Below, in pieces: positions 7,004 to 13,461 of a DNA stretch of 14,682 nucleotides. The position numbers were made by a program, and so were the translations under genes. The notes beneath the pieces were generated by a model. The model saw nothing but the letters and a program-made list of their open reading frames with translations. It searched no databases and had not been told where the DNA came from. This DNA comes from Clostridiales bacterium. Lineage in GTDB: Bacteria; Bacillota; Clostridia; Lachnospirales; Lachnospiraceae. Every line of letters begins with the position of its first letter. Positions within the stretch are counted from its first letter, which is position 1. The stretch lies in assembly GCA_018369015.1 (NCBI GenBank), contig JAGZDD010000091.1, positions 1-14,682 on the forward strand, in the 5' to 3' direction.

Positions 7004-7603
7004 ATGGTTTATGAGATCAAAAAAATCTCTGATACATCCGAGCTGGAACAATGCCATTCTTTTGAGATTTCTCATTTTCAATGGCGCAGCATTTATCATC
7101 CCAAATCTTTTGGATGTATCGGGTACATTGAGGACAAAGGGTTTCTTGTCTTGCTTGCCTGTGAGGAGGTCCACCCAAAGGCAGACTGTTTACGGAACTT
7201 TGAGCCGGTATACAAAGACAGCGCCTTAGAAGCCTTTTTCCAGTTTGACCCAGCTTCGGCGGATTATTTCAATTTTGAATTTAACGCCAATGGCGCTTGT
7301 ATCGCGGCCTATGGCCTGACCCGTCATTTACGGACCTACTTCAGTGCCGAACAGATTCTTGACTTAAACATCCGCCCCAAAATCACACCTCATGGCTGGC
7401 AGATCCTTTTTCTGATTCCGGAATCTGTCATTTATTTTTTTCAGCCAAAAGCCCGCTGGAAGAAAACCCGTCATATCTGCTGCAATTTCTACAAGCTCTC
7501 TGAACACCCGGATATTGAACATTACGGCAGCTTCGCCCCGGTGCCGCTTCCAACGCCGAATTTCCACCGGCCGGACTTTTTCGCTAAAGCTCGTATTGTC
7601 TGA
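7004..7603 (+). CDS. CBM9-like carbohydrate-binding protein, stand-alone
   Basis: A 199-residue protein resembling the CBM9-like beta-sandwich found in many Firmicutes and Bacteroidetes carbohydrate loci. Supporting segments are GFLVLLACEE (46-55), DSALEAFFQFDP (72-83), YFNFEFNANGACIAAYG (88-104), GWQILFLIPESVIYFF (131-146), ICCNFYKLSEHPDIEHYGSFAPV (158-180) and the closing NFHRPDFF (186-193). The start is placed at ATG 7004, preceded by AAAGGATGG; the frame stays open back to 6854, but that extension looks unlike the family and has no ribosome site. There is no signal peptide, so it appears cytoplasmic. It is divergent from the phosphorylase gene across a shared regulatory region. The function of such solo domains is unknown; sugar binding or a non-catalytic helper role is inference. 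Confidence 0.75.
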   Translation: MVYEIKKISDTSELEQCHSFEISHFQWRSIYHPKSFGCIGYIEDKGFLVLLACEEVHPKADCLRNFEPVYKDSALEAFFQFDPASADYFNFEFNANGACIAAYGLTRHLRTYFSAEQILDLNIRPKITPHGWQILFLIPESVIYFFQPKARWKKTRHICCNFYKLSEHPDIEHYGSFAPVPLPTPNFHRPDFFAKARIV

Positions 7604-7643
7604 TTTTTTTAATATGAGGATAATGTTATGAATGTTAATGACA

Positions 7644-7695
7644 AACGAAAGGCATTGCAGCACTTAAAATAAAGTGCTGCAATGCCCTTTTCGTT
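7644..7695. terminator. Bidirectional intrinsic terminator between convergent genes
   Basis: A perfect 15-base stem, GGCATTGCAGCACTT (7651-7665) against its complement (7672-7686), has a six-base AAAATA loop and continues through AACGAAA/TTTTCGTT. A-tracts on the left and T-tracts on the right let it stop transcripts from both sides: the CBM9-like gene on the plus strand and the flavoprotein gene on the minus strand. Confidence 0.9.
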
Positions 7696-7748
7696 GATTT
7701 CCATAACAGCCTGGCCGCCAAAACGATGGGGATCCCCGCACCTGGCAC

Positions 7749-8702
7749 CTAGTCTCTTTTCGGCCTTACAAGAAATTCGTTATTCTTTTTAATCGCTTCA
7801 TATTCTTCCGCAATTGCCGCTTTTTTCGGCTCATAAATCGCCTGGGTATGGTACTTGATTTCCCGCATATGTTTAAACTTCCCCATAACCGTCAGGCGGT
7901 CACCGTCATCCTGCGGCCATACAAAACTCATTTTCCCGTCTTCCATAGAGATTTTCCCTACTCTTCCGCAGATGGCACATTCCACATAGCCGCGCCCAGG
8001 CTTTGCAATGAGAAGGCTGTTGTGGCAGCCTGGACAGGCTTCCTCCTCCTCAGTCTGGCCAAGATATTTCTTTGTCCAGTCAATCTCCGGATGCTTTACG
8101 GCATAAGCCAGATTTTGTCCTAAATATTTTGCCCGGAGCACATAATCCTCTCTTGTCAGCGCCTCCCCTGGATCGGCAACCGCATGAATATTCAGGTGGT
8201 CAATCACATTGATTTGAGCGGAAAAGGTCGTTGTATACAGTGTAGCAAGTCCCAGAGAGGTCCAGTTTTCGGTAAGCGCTCCTCCCACGGAAATCAATGC
8301 TCCCGGACGGTGCTGTGTCCGCCCGTTAAGCCATGCAGGCGCGCCCCCATCTAATTCCCATCCGGCCACATCCATTTTGGGTCCAAAAATCCGGTCACGG
8401 AAATCAGTAACAACACCGCAGGGTGATAATGACCATACCGGAGCGCCGAGAATATACCCGTCACTTTCTAAAAACTTGTCCAAAAGCCAAGGAACATCAT
8501 CTTTTAAAATGCAGCCTTTAGGACCTTTCCATGTACACGGCATATTCGAGCACGCCTTGCATGGCAGTATATTGCACTCATTCAAACGAATCAGTTCTAC
8601 ATCAACCCCCATTTTTTTCGCCTCTGCCAGGGCAAGCTTCATATAAGTTTCCGTATTTCCGTTCTTTCTTCCGGCACAAAACGCCGTAATCTTCTTTGCC
8701 AT
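7749..8702 (-). CDS. Flavodoxin-family iron-sulfur flavoprotein (NADPH-dependent FMN reductase-like) with C-terminal Cys4 knuckle
   Basis: A 317-residue cytoplasmic redox protein. The N-terminal flavodoxin-like fold has the FMN-phosphate loop GRKNGNTE (residues 11-18) and the GAPVW...G loop near residues 86-96. Cysteines C48-x2-C51-x4-C56-x7-C64 follow the second strand, in the place where iron-sulfur flavoproteins bind a [4Fe-4S] cluster. The C-terminal third adds C223-x2-C226 and C242-x2-C245, a zinc-ribbon or rubredoxin-like knuckle, making the protein longer than the usual 180-250 residues. Start: ATG 8702 with GGAGGG at 8708-8713. It is a single-gene transcript with a strong -10 and a structured leader. 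Electron transfer or reduction of an unknown substrate is likely; no link to the sugar pathway can be shown. Confidence 0.85.
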   Translation of the reverse strand: MAKKITAFCAGRKNGNTETYMKLALAEAKKMGVDVELIRLNECNILPCKACSNMPCTWKGPKGCILKDDVPWLLDKFLESDGYILGAPVWSLSPCGVVTDFRDRIFGPKMDVAGWELDGGAPAWLNGRTQHRPGALISVGGALTENWTSLGLATLYTTTFSAQINVIDHLNIHAVADPGEALTREDYVLRAKYLGQNLAYAVKHPEIDWTKKYLGQTEEEEACPGCHNSLLIAKPGRGYVECAICGRVGKISMEDGKMSFVWPQDDGDRLTVMGKFKHMREIKYHTQAIYEPKKAAIAEEYEAIKKNNEFLVRPKRD

Positions 8703-8726
8703 AATATCCCTCCATGATCATTTATA

Positions 8727-8798
8727 CATGCAGACAGCGGGTTTTATATAACCGCTTTGCCATCGGAGCGTTTACGGCTATAGACCCGGGTCTGCATG
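8727..8798 (-). promoter_or_regulatory. Structured 5' leader of the flavoprotein mRNA (possible cis-regulatory RNA)
   Basis: On the minus-strand transcript the ends CATGCAGAC and GTCTGCATG pair perfectly (8790-8798 with 8727-8735). A 1x2 internal loop is followed by a second helix, CGGGT with ACCCG. An asymmetric loop is followed by a third, ATAGCCG with CGGTTAT (one G-U pair), closing on a loop containing CGCTCCGATGGCAAAG. The element begins about eight bases after the predicted transcription start and ends about 14 bases before the ribosome site. The left arm can instead form a self-palindrome, AGACCCGGGTCT (8782-8793), so two states are possible. It matches no riboswitch class recognised here. 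Confidence 0.5.
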
Positions 8799-8812
8799 GC
8801 TACTTAACTTTT

Positions 8813-8841
8813 ATTATAAGACCCGGCCTTTGGCGCCGCAA
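8813..8841 (-). promoter_or_regulatory. Probable promoter of the flavoprotein gene
   Basis: Reading the minus strand, a perfect TATAAT (8813-8818) lies 17 bases from a weak -35, TTGCGG (8836-8841). The expected start is near 8806, just ahead of the leader hairpin. Confidence 0.6.
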
Positions 8842-8870
8842 TGTTTCAAATAACACAAAACTGCCTTTTT

Positions 8871-8888
8871 ATTGTGCCCCAGCACAAT
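8871..8888. promoter_or_regulatory. Perfect operator-like palindrome ATTGTGC-CCCA-GCACAAT
   Basis: Seven-base perfect inverted arms (8871-8877 and 8882-8888) are separated by four bases, a typical size for a dimeric repressor or activator site. It sits six bases upstream of the regulator's -35 and about 30 bases upstream of the flavoprotein -35. The same arm occurs once upstream of the phosphorylase gene (6824-6830) and, as inverted half-sites, upstream of the binding-protein gene (2857-2887). This suggests autoregulation plus control of the sugar genes; binding is not shown. Confidence 0.5.
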
Positions 8889-8894
8889 GAAGCC

Positions 8895-8924
8895 TTGCCA
8901 AAAATATATTGTATGTATTATTAT
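8895..8924 (+). promoter_or_regulatory. Probable promoter of the PucR/CdaR-type regulator gene
   Basis: TTGCCA (8895-8900, five of six matches) is followed after 18 bases by TATTAT (8919-8924, five of six). The start would fall about 45 bases before the regulator ATG. The palindrome just upstream suits activation or autoregulation. Confidence 0.5.
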
Positions 8925-8975
8925 AAAGATTAAGGCCACACAGGTTTAAATTTAAAACACTTCCGGAGATTTAAT

Positions 8976-9794
8976 ATGCAGACATCGATTCTTTTTGATA
9001 TTTTAAATACGCCCGCTTACCCGCCCATTATGCTTGAGCGGCAAATGGCGGTCAGCCATTTTGATTTTAAAAGCGGCATGCGTTTTTGCGCCATGAGCCC
9101 GTATCAAAATAATAGCGGCGGCTGTGACGTCTTACAAAAAAACAGCGGCACAGAGTATTTCTCCTCTGTTATCCCGAAAAAGCTTGAAACGATTGCCGGA
9201 CTTATTGCCCAGTCGTTTCCCCGGGCTATATACACGTTTTGGGAGGATAAGGTCATCCTCCTTTTAGACAGGGCAAGCCTCCTTGACGAGCCTATTCTCA
9301 TGCCCTTAAAAAAGCTTTGGGAGCAAGCTTTTCCCGCCATTGGCATAAGCAACAGCTTTTTAGACCTTGCACAGCTTCACCGCTATTTTGAGCAGGCGCT
9401 CACAGCCCACAGCTACGCCCTAAAATTCGCGGATATGAGCTTTAAATACTATATTGTCTATGAGGATATTGCCCAATTAGAAATGCTCCGGGTACTGACA
9501 GCCCACAGCACTGCCCTGGACTTCTGCTCCCCGGACATTTTAAAGCTCATTGATATAGACAAGAAAAAACAGACGCAGCTCGCCCAAACATTATCTGTCT
9601 ATCTTAATTGCTTTGGAGACGGGATACTGGCCGCAAAAAAACTGGGAATCCACAAAAACACCCTCTATTACCGCCTGTCTGTCATCAAAAATATCCTGGA
9701 TAATGACCTGACAGACGGAGAAACAAATTACACGTATATGTTTACCTTCCGAACGCTCCACTATCTCGGCATTTTTCAGCTTATTGACCTGTAA
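8976..9794 (+). CDS. PucR/CdaR-family transcriptional regulator (short form)
   Basis: A 272-residue DNA-binding regulator. The C-terminus carries the PucR-type helix-turn-helix (about residues 202-262), with the hallmark AAKKLGIHKNTLYYRLSVIKN at 219-239. Residues about 85-175 look like the degenerate GGDEF-like middle domain of CdaR relatives, including AIGISNSFLDLAQLHRYFEQALTAHSYA (121-148). The N-terminal ligand-sensing domain of full-size family members (usually 370-550 residues) is absent, so the input is unknown. Start: ATG 8976 with GGAG at 8965-8968. It is divergent from the flavoprotein gene and next to the sugar locus. The palindrome at its promoter recurs as half-sites at the phosphorylase and transporter promoters, making it the best local candidate to control them; this is inference. 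Confidence 0.85.
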   Translation: MQTSILFDILNTPAYPPIMLERQMAVSHFDFKSGMRFCAMSPYQNNSGGCDVLQKNSGTEYFSSVIPKKLETIAGLIAQSFPRAIYTFWEDKVILLLDRASLLDEPILMPLKKLWEQAFPAIGISNSFLDLAQLHRYFEQALTAHSYALKFADMSFKYYIVYEDIAQLEMLRVLTAHSTALDFCSPDILKLIDIDKKKQTQLAQTLSVYLNCFGDGILAAKKLGIHKNTLYYRLSVIKNILDNDLTDGETNYTYMFTFRTLHYLGIFQLIDL

Positions 9795-9838
9795 AATCGC
9801 CCCTCATAATACAAATTAGTTATTGTTCGCAGTCTGTT

Positions 9839-9885
9839 GCCCTGCAAATATCTGCTCGTGCAGGCACGACAGCAGCTTGCAGGGC
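9839..9885. other. Near-perfect hairpin of unknown function after the regulator gene
   Basis: GCCCTGCAA (9839-9847) pairs perfectly with TTGCAGGGC (9877-9885). Inside, CTGCT pairs with AGCAG and CGTG with CACG around a CAGG loop, giving three stacked helices in 47 bases with small bulges. It lacks a T-tract, so it is not itself a terminator, but a strong one follows 11 bases later. It could be the 3' end structure of the regulator mRNA, a small RNA body, or a palindromic repeat. Confidence 0.5.
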
Positions 9886-9896
9886 TTATCGCGTAA

Positions 9897-9942
9897 AAAA
9901 GCCCGCGAAAACCAGGTATTTTCCTAATTTTCGCGGGCTTTT
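9897..9942. terminator. Bidirectional intrinsic terminator between the regulator and galE
   Basis: AAAAGCCCGCGAAAA (9897-9911) and its exact complement (9928-9942) form a 15-base stem around a 16-base loop, with A and T tracts at the outer ends. It serves the plus-strand regulator gene and the minus-strand galE gene. Confidence 0.92.
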
Positions 9943-10006
9943 GCAAAGGGAAGCTAATACATCATTTCCTAAGTTACTGTTTACGGAAAGTTAAAAAGTG
10001 CAGTAC

Positions 10007-11026
10007 TTAATCCTGTGGATAACCCTCGGGATTATTTTTCTGCCATCTCCATGAATCAGCACACATATCGTCCAGATTCTTTTCGGCCACCCATCCAAGC
10101 TCCTCCCGCGCCAGAGAAGGATCGGCATAGCAGGTTGCAATATCTCCGGCACGACGCGGCTTGATTTCATATGGAATTTCCTTGCCGCATGCCTTTTCAA
10201 AAGCCTTCACTATATCAAGAACGCTATATCCGTTGCCAGTTCCAAGGTTGTATGTAAGAACGCCTTTTTTCTGTGCCAGCTTTTCAATCGCTTTGACATG
10301 GCCCTTGGCCAGATCCACAACATGAATATAATCTCTCACGCCTGTACCGTCATGGGTATCATAGTCGTTTCCGAAAACGCCCAGCTTTTCAAGCTTTCCA
10401 ACAGCAACCTGGGTAATATAGGGCACAAGGTTGTTTGGAATACCTTTGGGATTTTCCCCGATCATACCGCTGATATGGGCACCGATAGGATTAAAATATC
10501 TCAGGAGAATTACATTCCACTCATTGTCCGCAGTATGGAGATCGGCAAGCATCTGTTCAATCATCCATTTTGTCCAGCCGTAAGGATTTGTACATGTTCC
10601 TTTCGGGCACTGCTCCGTAATAGGTACAAAAGCAGGGCTTCCGTAAACCGTTGCAGAGGAACTAAAAACAATGTTCTTAACGCCAAAATCACGCATGACC
10701 TCGCAAAGATGAAGGGTACCGGTAATATTGTTATGATAATATTCCAAAGGCTTTGCCACAGATTCGCCCACGGCCTTCAGCCCGGCAAAGTGAATGACCG
10801 AATCGATGCTTTCCTTTTCAAAAATCTGTGTGAGCGCTTCCTTATCCAAAATATCTGCTTTATAAAACTTAAGTTCCTTTCCTGTAATCTTTTGAACTCT
10901 CCGTAAAGATTCTTCACAAGAATTGTAAAGATTATCTACAACGACAACATCATAGCCTGCATTCAGTAACTCGATACATGTGTGGCTCCCGATATATCCG
11001 GCGCCTCCGGTAACTAAAATAGACAT
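10007..11026 (-). CDS. galE: UDP-glucose/UDP-galactose 4-epimerase
   Basis: A 339-residue cytoplasmic short-chain dehydrogenase-type epimerase that interconverts UDP-galactose and UDP-glucose with tightly bound NAD. The start is placed at ATG 11026, where AGGAGGAG (11033-11040) sits six bases upstream; the longer frame from 11047 would begin inside that ribosome site. NAD loop: T6-G-G-A-G-Y-I-G13. Catalytic residues are S124 in SSSAT, Y149 and K153 in Y-G-W-T-K, identical in number to E. coli GalE. C299 (in GDIATCYADP) replaces the bulky Tyr299 of E. coli; a small residue here is known to allow UDP-GlcNAc/UDP-GalNAc as well, as in human GALE. It would recycle galactose released by the phosphorylase through the Leloir route. 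It is separated from the sugar operons by three genes, so joint regulation is not shown. Confidence 0.96.
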   Translation of the reverse strand: MSILVTGGAGYIGSHTCIELLNAGYDVVVVDNLYNSCEESLRRVQKITGKELKFYKADILDKEALTQIFEKESIDSVIHFAGLKAVGESVAKPLEYYHNNITGTLHLCEVMRDFGVKNIVFSSSATVYGSPAFVPITEQCPKGTCTNPYGWTKWMIEQMLADLHTADNEWNVILLRYFNPIGAHISGMIGENPKGIPNNLVPYITQVAVGKLEKLGVFGNDYDTHDGTGVRDYIHVVDLAKGHVKAIEKLAQKKGVLTYNLGTGNGYSVLDIVKAFEKACGKEIPYEIKPRRAGDIATCYADPSLAREELGWVAEKNLDDMCADSWRWQKNNPEGYPQD

Positions 11027-11064
11027 AGCTGACTCCTCCTCTTTCAATGCGGCACCCCAAAAAC

Positions 11065-11086
11065 CTTAAGAGTACCTTGTCTTAAG
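11065..11086 (-). promoter_or_regulatory. Hairpin in the galE leader
   Basis: On the minus strand CTTAAGA and TCTTAAG (11080-11086 and 11065-11071) form a 7-base stem with an 8-base loop. A-tract and T-tract flanks can extend it past a mismatch, so it resembles a small attenuator-type terminator ahead of galE. Function is inferred. Confidence 0.35.
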
Positions 11087-11096
11087 CTTTTTTATT

Positions 11097-11123
11097 GTAA
11101 CACCTTTTATCCAATAGTAACAC
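11097..11123. promoter_or_regulatory. galE promoter region with GTAACAC direct repeats
   Basis: GTAACAC occurs at 11097-11103 and 11117-11123, twenty bases apart, which puts the copies on one face of the helix. A likely -10, TACAAT on the minus strand, overlaps the first copy. A related TGTTACA lies at 11162-11168. The layout suggests an operator over the galE promoter, but the -35 is poor and the regulator is unknown. Confidence 0.35.
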
Positions 11124-11175
11124 TATTTTTTGAAAAAATATTTATCTTTTAAGCCGAATAATGTTACAGTTTGGC

Positions 11176-11757
11176 TCACGATGAATAAGTTTCAAGAAAA
11201 TCATAAAGCTCTTTTTCATCCTTTACCTCCATCCCGCCGATGACATCCGCAGCCACCTCCGAAGGCAGCGAATTAAAGTCAATATCTGTATATTCATAAA
11301 CCGTTTTCTTATCACTGTAAAACACGGTAATACATCCTTTGCTCAATTTAATATAATATTTATGGAAATCCTCCTTGGGCTGGTAGGTTTTGCGAAGCAT
11401 CAGGCAGTCCGGAGAAAAATACATCAGGTCAAAGCCAATCAGCCCATCCTCCAAATCGCTGATGGACAAATTGTCCATATAATGATCCAGCTTTTCTAAG
11501 ACACCTGTACGAGTAAGGCCCAAATAAATCGCCGGCATTGTCGTTTCCTTGCGGGTCATTGACTGATCGCTGGCATTATAGGTTTCCACAATAAGCCGGG
11601 CGGACGGTTTTACAGTATCCTCCTTAGCCGCCACCTCGACCGGCGTATCTTCCCCGAACGACTGCTTGGGGCTCTCCGACAGCTTCTCATAGCTGAAAAT
11701 ATAAGCGCAGGTCAAAACAAAAATACTGCAAAAAGAACAGATAAAGTATTTCTTCAT
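11176..11757 (-). CDS. BofC-like exported protein, C-terminal BofC-type domain
   Basis: A 193-residue protein with an N-terminal membrane anchor or signal sequence (residues 3-22, ICSFCSIFVLTCAYIF) and an exported domain. Residues 107-193 (IGFDLMYFSPDCLMLRKTYQP..., YYIKLSKGCITVFYSDKKTVYEYT, then LYDFLETYSS) resemble the C-terminal domain of BofC, which in Bacillus tempers SpoIVB signalling at the forespore membrane. Start: ATG 11757 with AAAGGAGG at 11766-11773; the longer frame from 11844 overlaps the flippase gene and has no ribosome site. It begins 62 bases after the flippase stop and is probably co-transcribed. Versions outside Bacillus may not act in sporulation, so the role stays open. 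The family call rests on remembered pattern, not a search. Confidence 0.65.
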   Translation of the reverse strand: MKKYFICSFCSIFVLTCAYIFSYEKLSESPKQSFGEDTPVEVAAKEDTVKPSARLIVETYNASDQSMTRKETTMPAIYLGLTRTGVLEKLDHYMDNLSISDLEDGLIGFDLMYFSPDCLMLRKTYQPKEDFHKYYIKLSKGCITVFYSDKKTVYEYTDIDFNSLPSEVAADVIGGMEVKDEKELYDFLETYSS

Positions 11758-11819
11758 GGAAGCTTCCTCCTTTAAATACATTATCTGTTCTTTTTGACGT
11801 TTTATACCCGTCTGCGGGC

Positions 11820-13442
11820 TTACATAATATGAATTTTTCTGCAAAATCTGACAAGGACATGGCCCTTCGGAAGGCTGCGCACTTCCTCCTCGCTCATGCC
11901 GCCTAAAAGGATCAGGGCAATACCATAGGCTGCAACACCAAAAGCTACCGAAAATACAATAGAAATAAGGTTCATATGGACAATATAGTAAACGCCCTTA
12001 TACACAAAATATGCAATCGCTCCCATAATTAATGCGGCCGCCGTCGGAAGAACAAAGGCCCTGAAAATTTCCTGACTGTAACCAATATAGCGGTACAAGG
12101 ACATCAGGTTTAAGGCGCACATTGCGAATGAAAATACAAGGTTCCCGTAGACAAGAGAATAAATATTCATGTCTGCGAACTGGAGAAGGATATATACAAC
12201 CACAATATGTATTACCAGAGCAATGACGGCATTAATTACCGGGGTTTTCATTTTATTCATTCCCTGGAGTATGGCAATTGTTACTGTTGAAAAAGAGTAG
12301 GTAATGACCGTAATCGCCCCAAGCTGAAGCAGATAGATCGGAACATTGTTATTAATAACAAACAAAAGCTTCATAATCGGGCCGGCCAGCACAATAAGGC
12401 CTACACAGGAGGGGATCGCAATGACATTGGTCAGCTTAAGAATCGAATCGATTTTTTCTCTGGCCTCATGCTTTCTTCCGACAGCAACAAGAGATGTCAC
12501 CGCCGGAATAAGGGCAATACCAATCGATGATGTGATTCCAAGTGGAATATTAAGAATCATTTGGTACTGGCCGCTGTAATTTCCATAAAGCTCTGTCGTC
12601 ACCTTTGATGCATACCCAAGGCCGCTCATAATCTTTGAGAACATTGAAGAATCAACGATTCCGCTGATCTGATAGATCGTGGAGCTTAAGACAACCGGAG
12701 CCATAGTGACGGCCACCATTTTCACAATCTGCTCTGTCCTTAAATGATTCCGTGTCTTATCTCTGCCAAGCAGGCGCATAAATGCGGGCTTATACAAATA
12801 ATATACAATAGCCATAAAAATCATGGCACTTAATGCGCCCATCAGCGTTCCTAATGTTCCGCCGGCCGCTCCCCAGGCAGGACCTTTAAAAATCAGCAGG
12901 TAAGCTGCCACAACGCTGATAATTGCGTGGACAACCTGCTCAAGCATCTGGGAAACCGCGGTAGGCATCATAGAGTTTTTACCCTGGAAAAATCCCCTCA
13001 TAACTCCCATGATTGCTGAAATAAACAATGTCGGCGCCAAAATTCTCAGCGATATGGCCACGCCTATTTTGTCCTCGCCATACAGAGCGACCGCCAGCCA
13101 TTCGGCGCCAAAAAGTGTCAGCAGGGAAACAGCGCCTCCAATAATCAGGGCGAAGATAAAGGCCCCTTTAAGAATACGGAAAACGTTTTTATATTCCCTG
13201 CGCGCCAAATGCCTCGCTGTTAAAAGCGCTACTGCCGTGGGAATACCGTTGGCTGACAGCAGCAAAATAAATTGGTAAATCGTATAGGCCAGACCATAAT
13301 AGCCATTCCCCTCATCCCCGATAATCCGCTGCATTGGCACTCGGTACAAAAGGCCGATAACACGGACAAGAATCTGGGCAGAGGCCAAAATCGCACTTTG
13401 GACGACAATGCTGTTATTTCTGGATTTTTTTTGATTTTCCAT
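11820..13442 (-). CDS. Polysaccharide/lipid-linked-sugar flippase, SpoVB/YtgP (MurJ-like, MOP superfamily)
   Basis: A 540-residue integral membrane protein, hydrophobic throughout with about fourteen membrane segments. It belongs to the MOP exporter group that includes SpoVB and YtgP (the Bacillus MurJ) and so probably flips lipid II or another lipid-linked sugar across the membrane for cell-wall, spore-cortex or polysaccharide assembly. Family features are the N-terminal SIVVQSAILASAQILVRVIGLLYRVPMQRIIGDEGNGYYGLAY (about residues 11-53), GIPTAVALL in the second helix pair, and RGFFQGKNSM near residue 170. The length fits YtgP (544). Start: ATG 13442 with GAGG at 13450-13453. It begins 19 bases after the DUF3048 stop. 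It cannot be assigned to SpoVB or YtgP with confidence without a tree. Confidence 0.88.
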   Translation of the reverse strand: MENQKKSRNNSIVVQSAILASAQILVRVIGLLYRVPMQRIIGDEGNGYYGLAYTIYQFILLLSANGIPTAVALLTARHLARREYKNVFRILKGAFIFALIIGGAVSLLTLFGAEWLAVALYGEDKIGVAISLRILAPTLFISAIMGVMRGFFQGKNSMMPTAVSQMLEQVVHAIISVVAAYLLIFKGPAWGAAGGTLGTLMGALSAMIFMAIVYYLYKPAFMRLLGRDKTRNHLRTEQIVKMVAVTMAPVVLSSTIYQISGIVDSSMFSKIMSGLGYASKVTTELYGNYSGQYQMILNIPLGITSSIGIALIPAVTSLVAVGRKHEAREKIDSILKLTNVIAIPSCVGLIVLAGPIMKLLFVINNNVPIYLLQLGAITVITYSFSTVTIAILQGMNKMKTPVINAVIALVIHIVVVYILLQFADMNIYSLVYGNLVFSFAMCALNLMSLYRYIGYSQEIFRAFVLPTAAALIMGAIAYFVYKGVYYIVHMNLISIVFSVAFGVAAYGIALILLGGMSEEEVRSLPKGHVLVRFCRKIHIM

Positions 13443-13461
13443 GAATCAACCTCATTGTCTA

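Larger units (their letters stand above)
8703..8975. other. Divergent regulatory region between flavoprotein and regulator genes
   Basis: This 273-base stretch has no gene. It holds a flavoprotein promoter (8813-8841, minus), a three-helix leader hairpin (8727-8798), the perfect operator-like palindrome (8871-8888) and a regulator promoter (8895-8924, plus). Confidence 0.75.

Noticed and set aside
7733..7742. GGGGATCCCC-type palindrome near the end of the flavoprotein gene
   Set aside because: A ten-base palindrome is short and isolated, and the strong terminator at 7644-7695 already explains transcript ends here.
11152..11176. AGCC/GGCT stem after the BofC-like gene as a terminator
   Set aside because: Only four firm pairs plus one after a mismatch, with a large loop and no clean T-tract; too weak to call.
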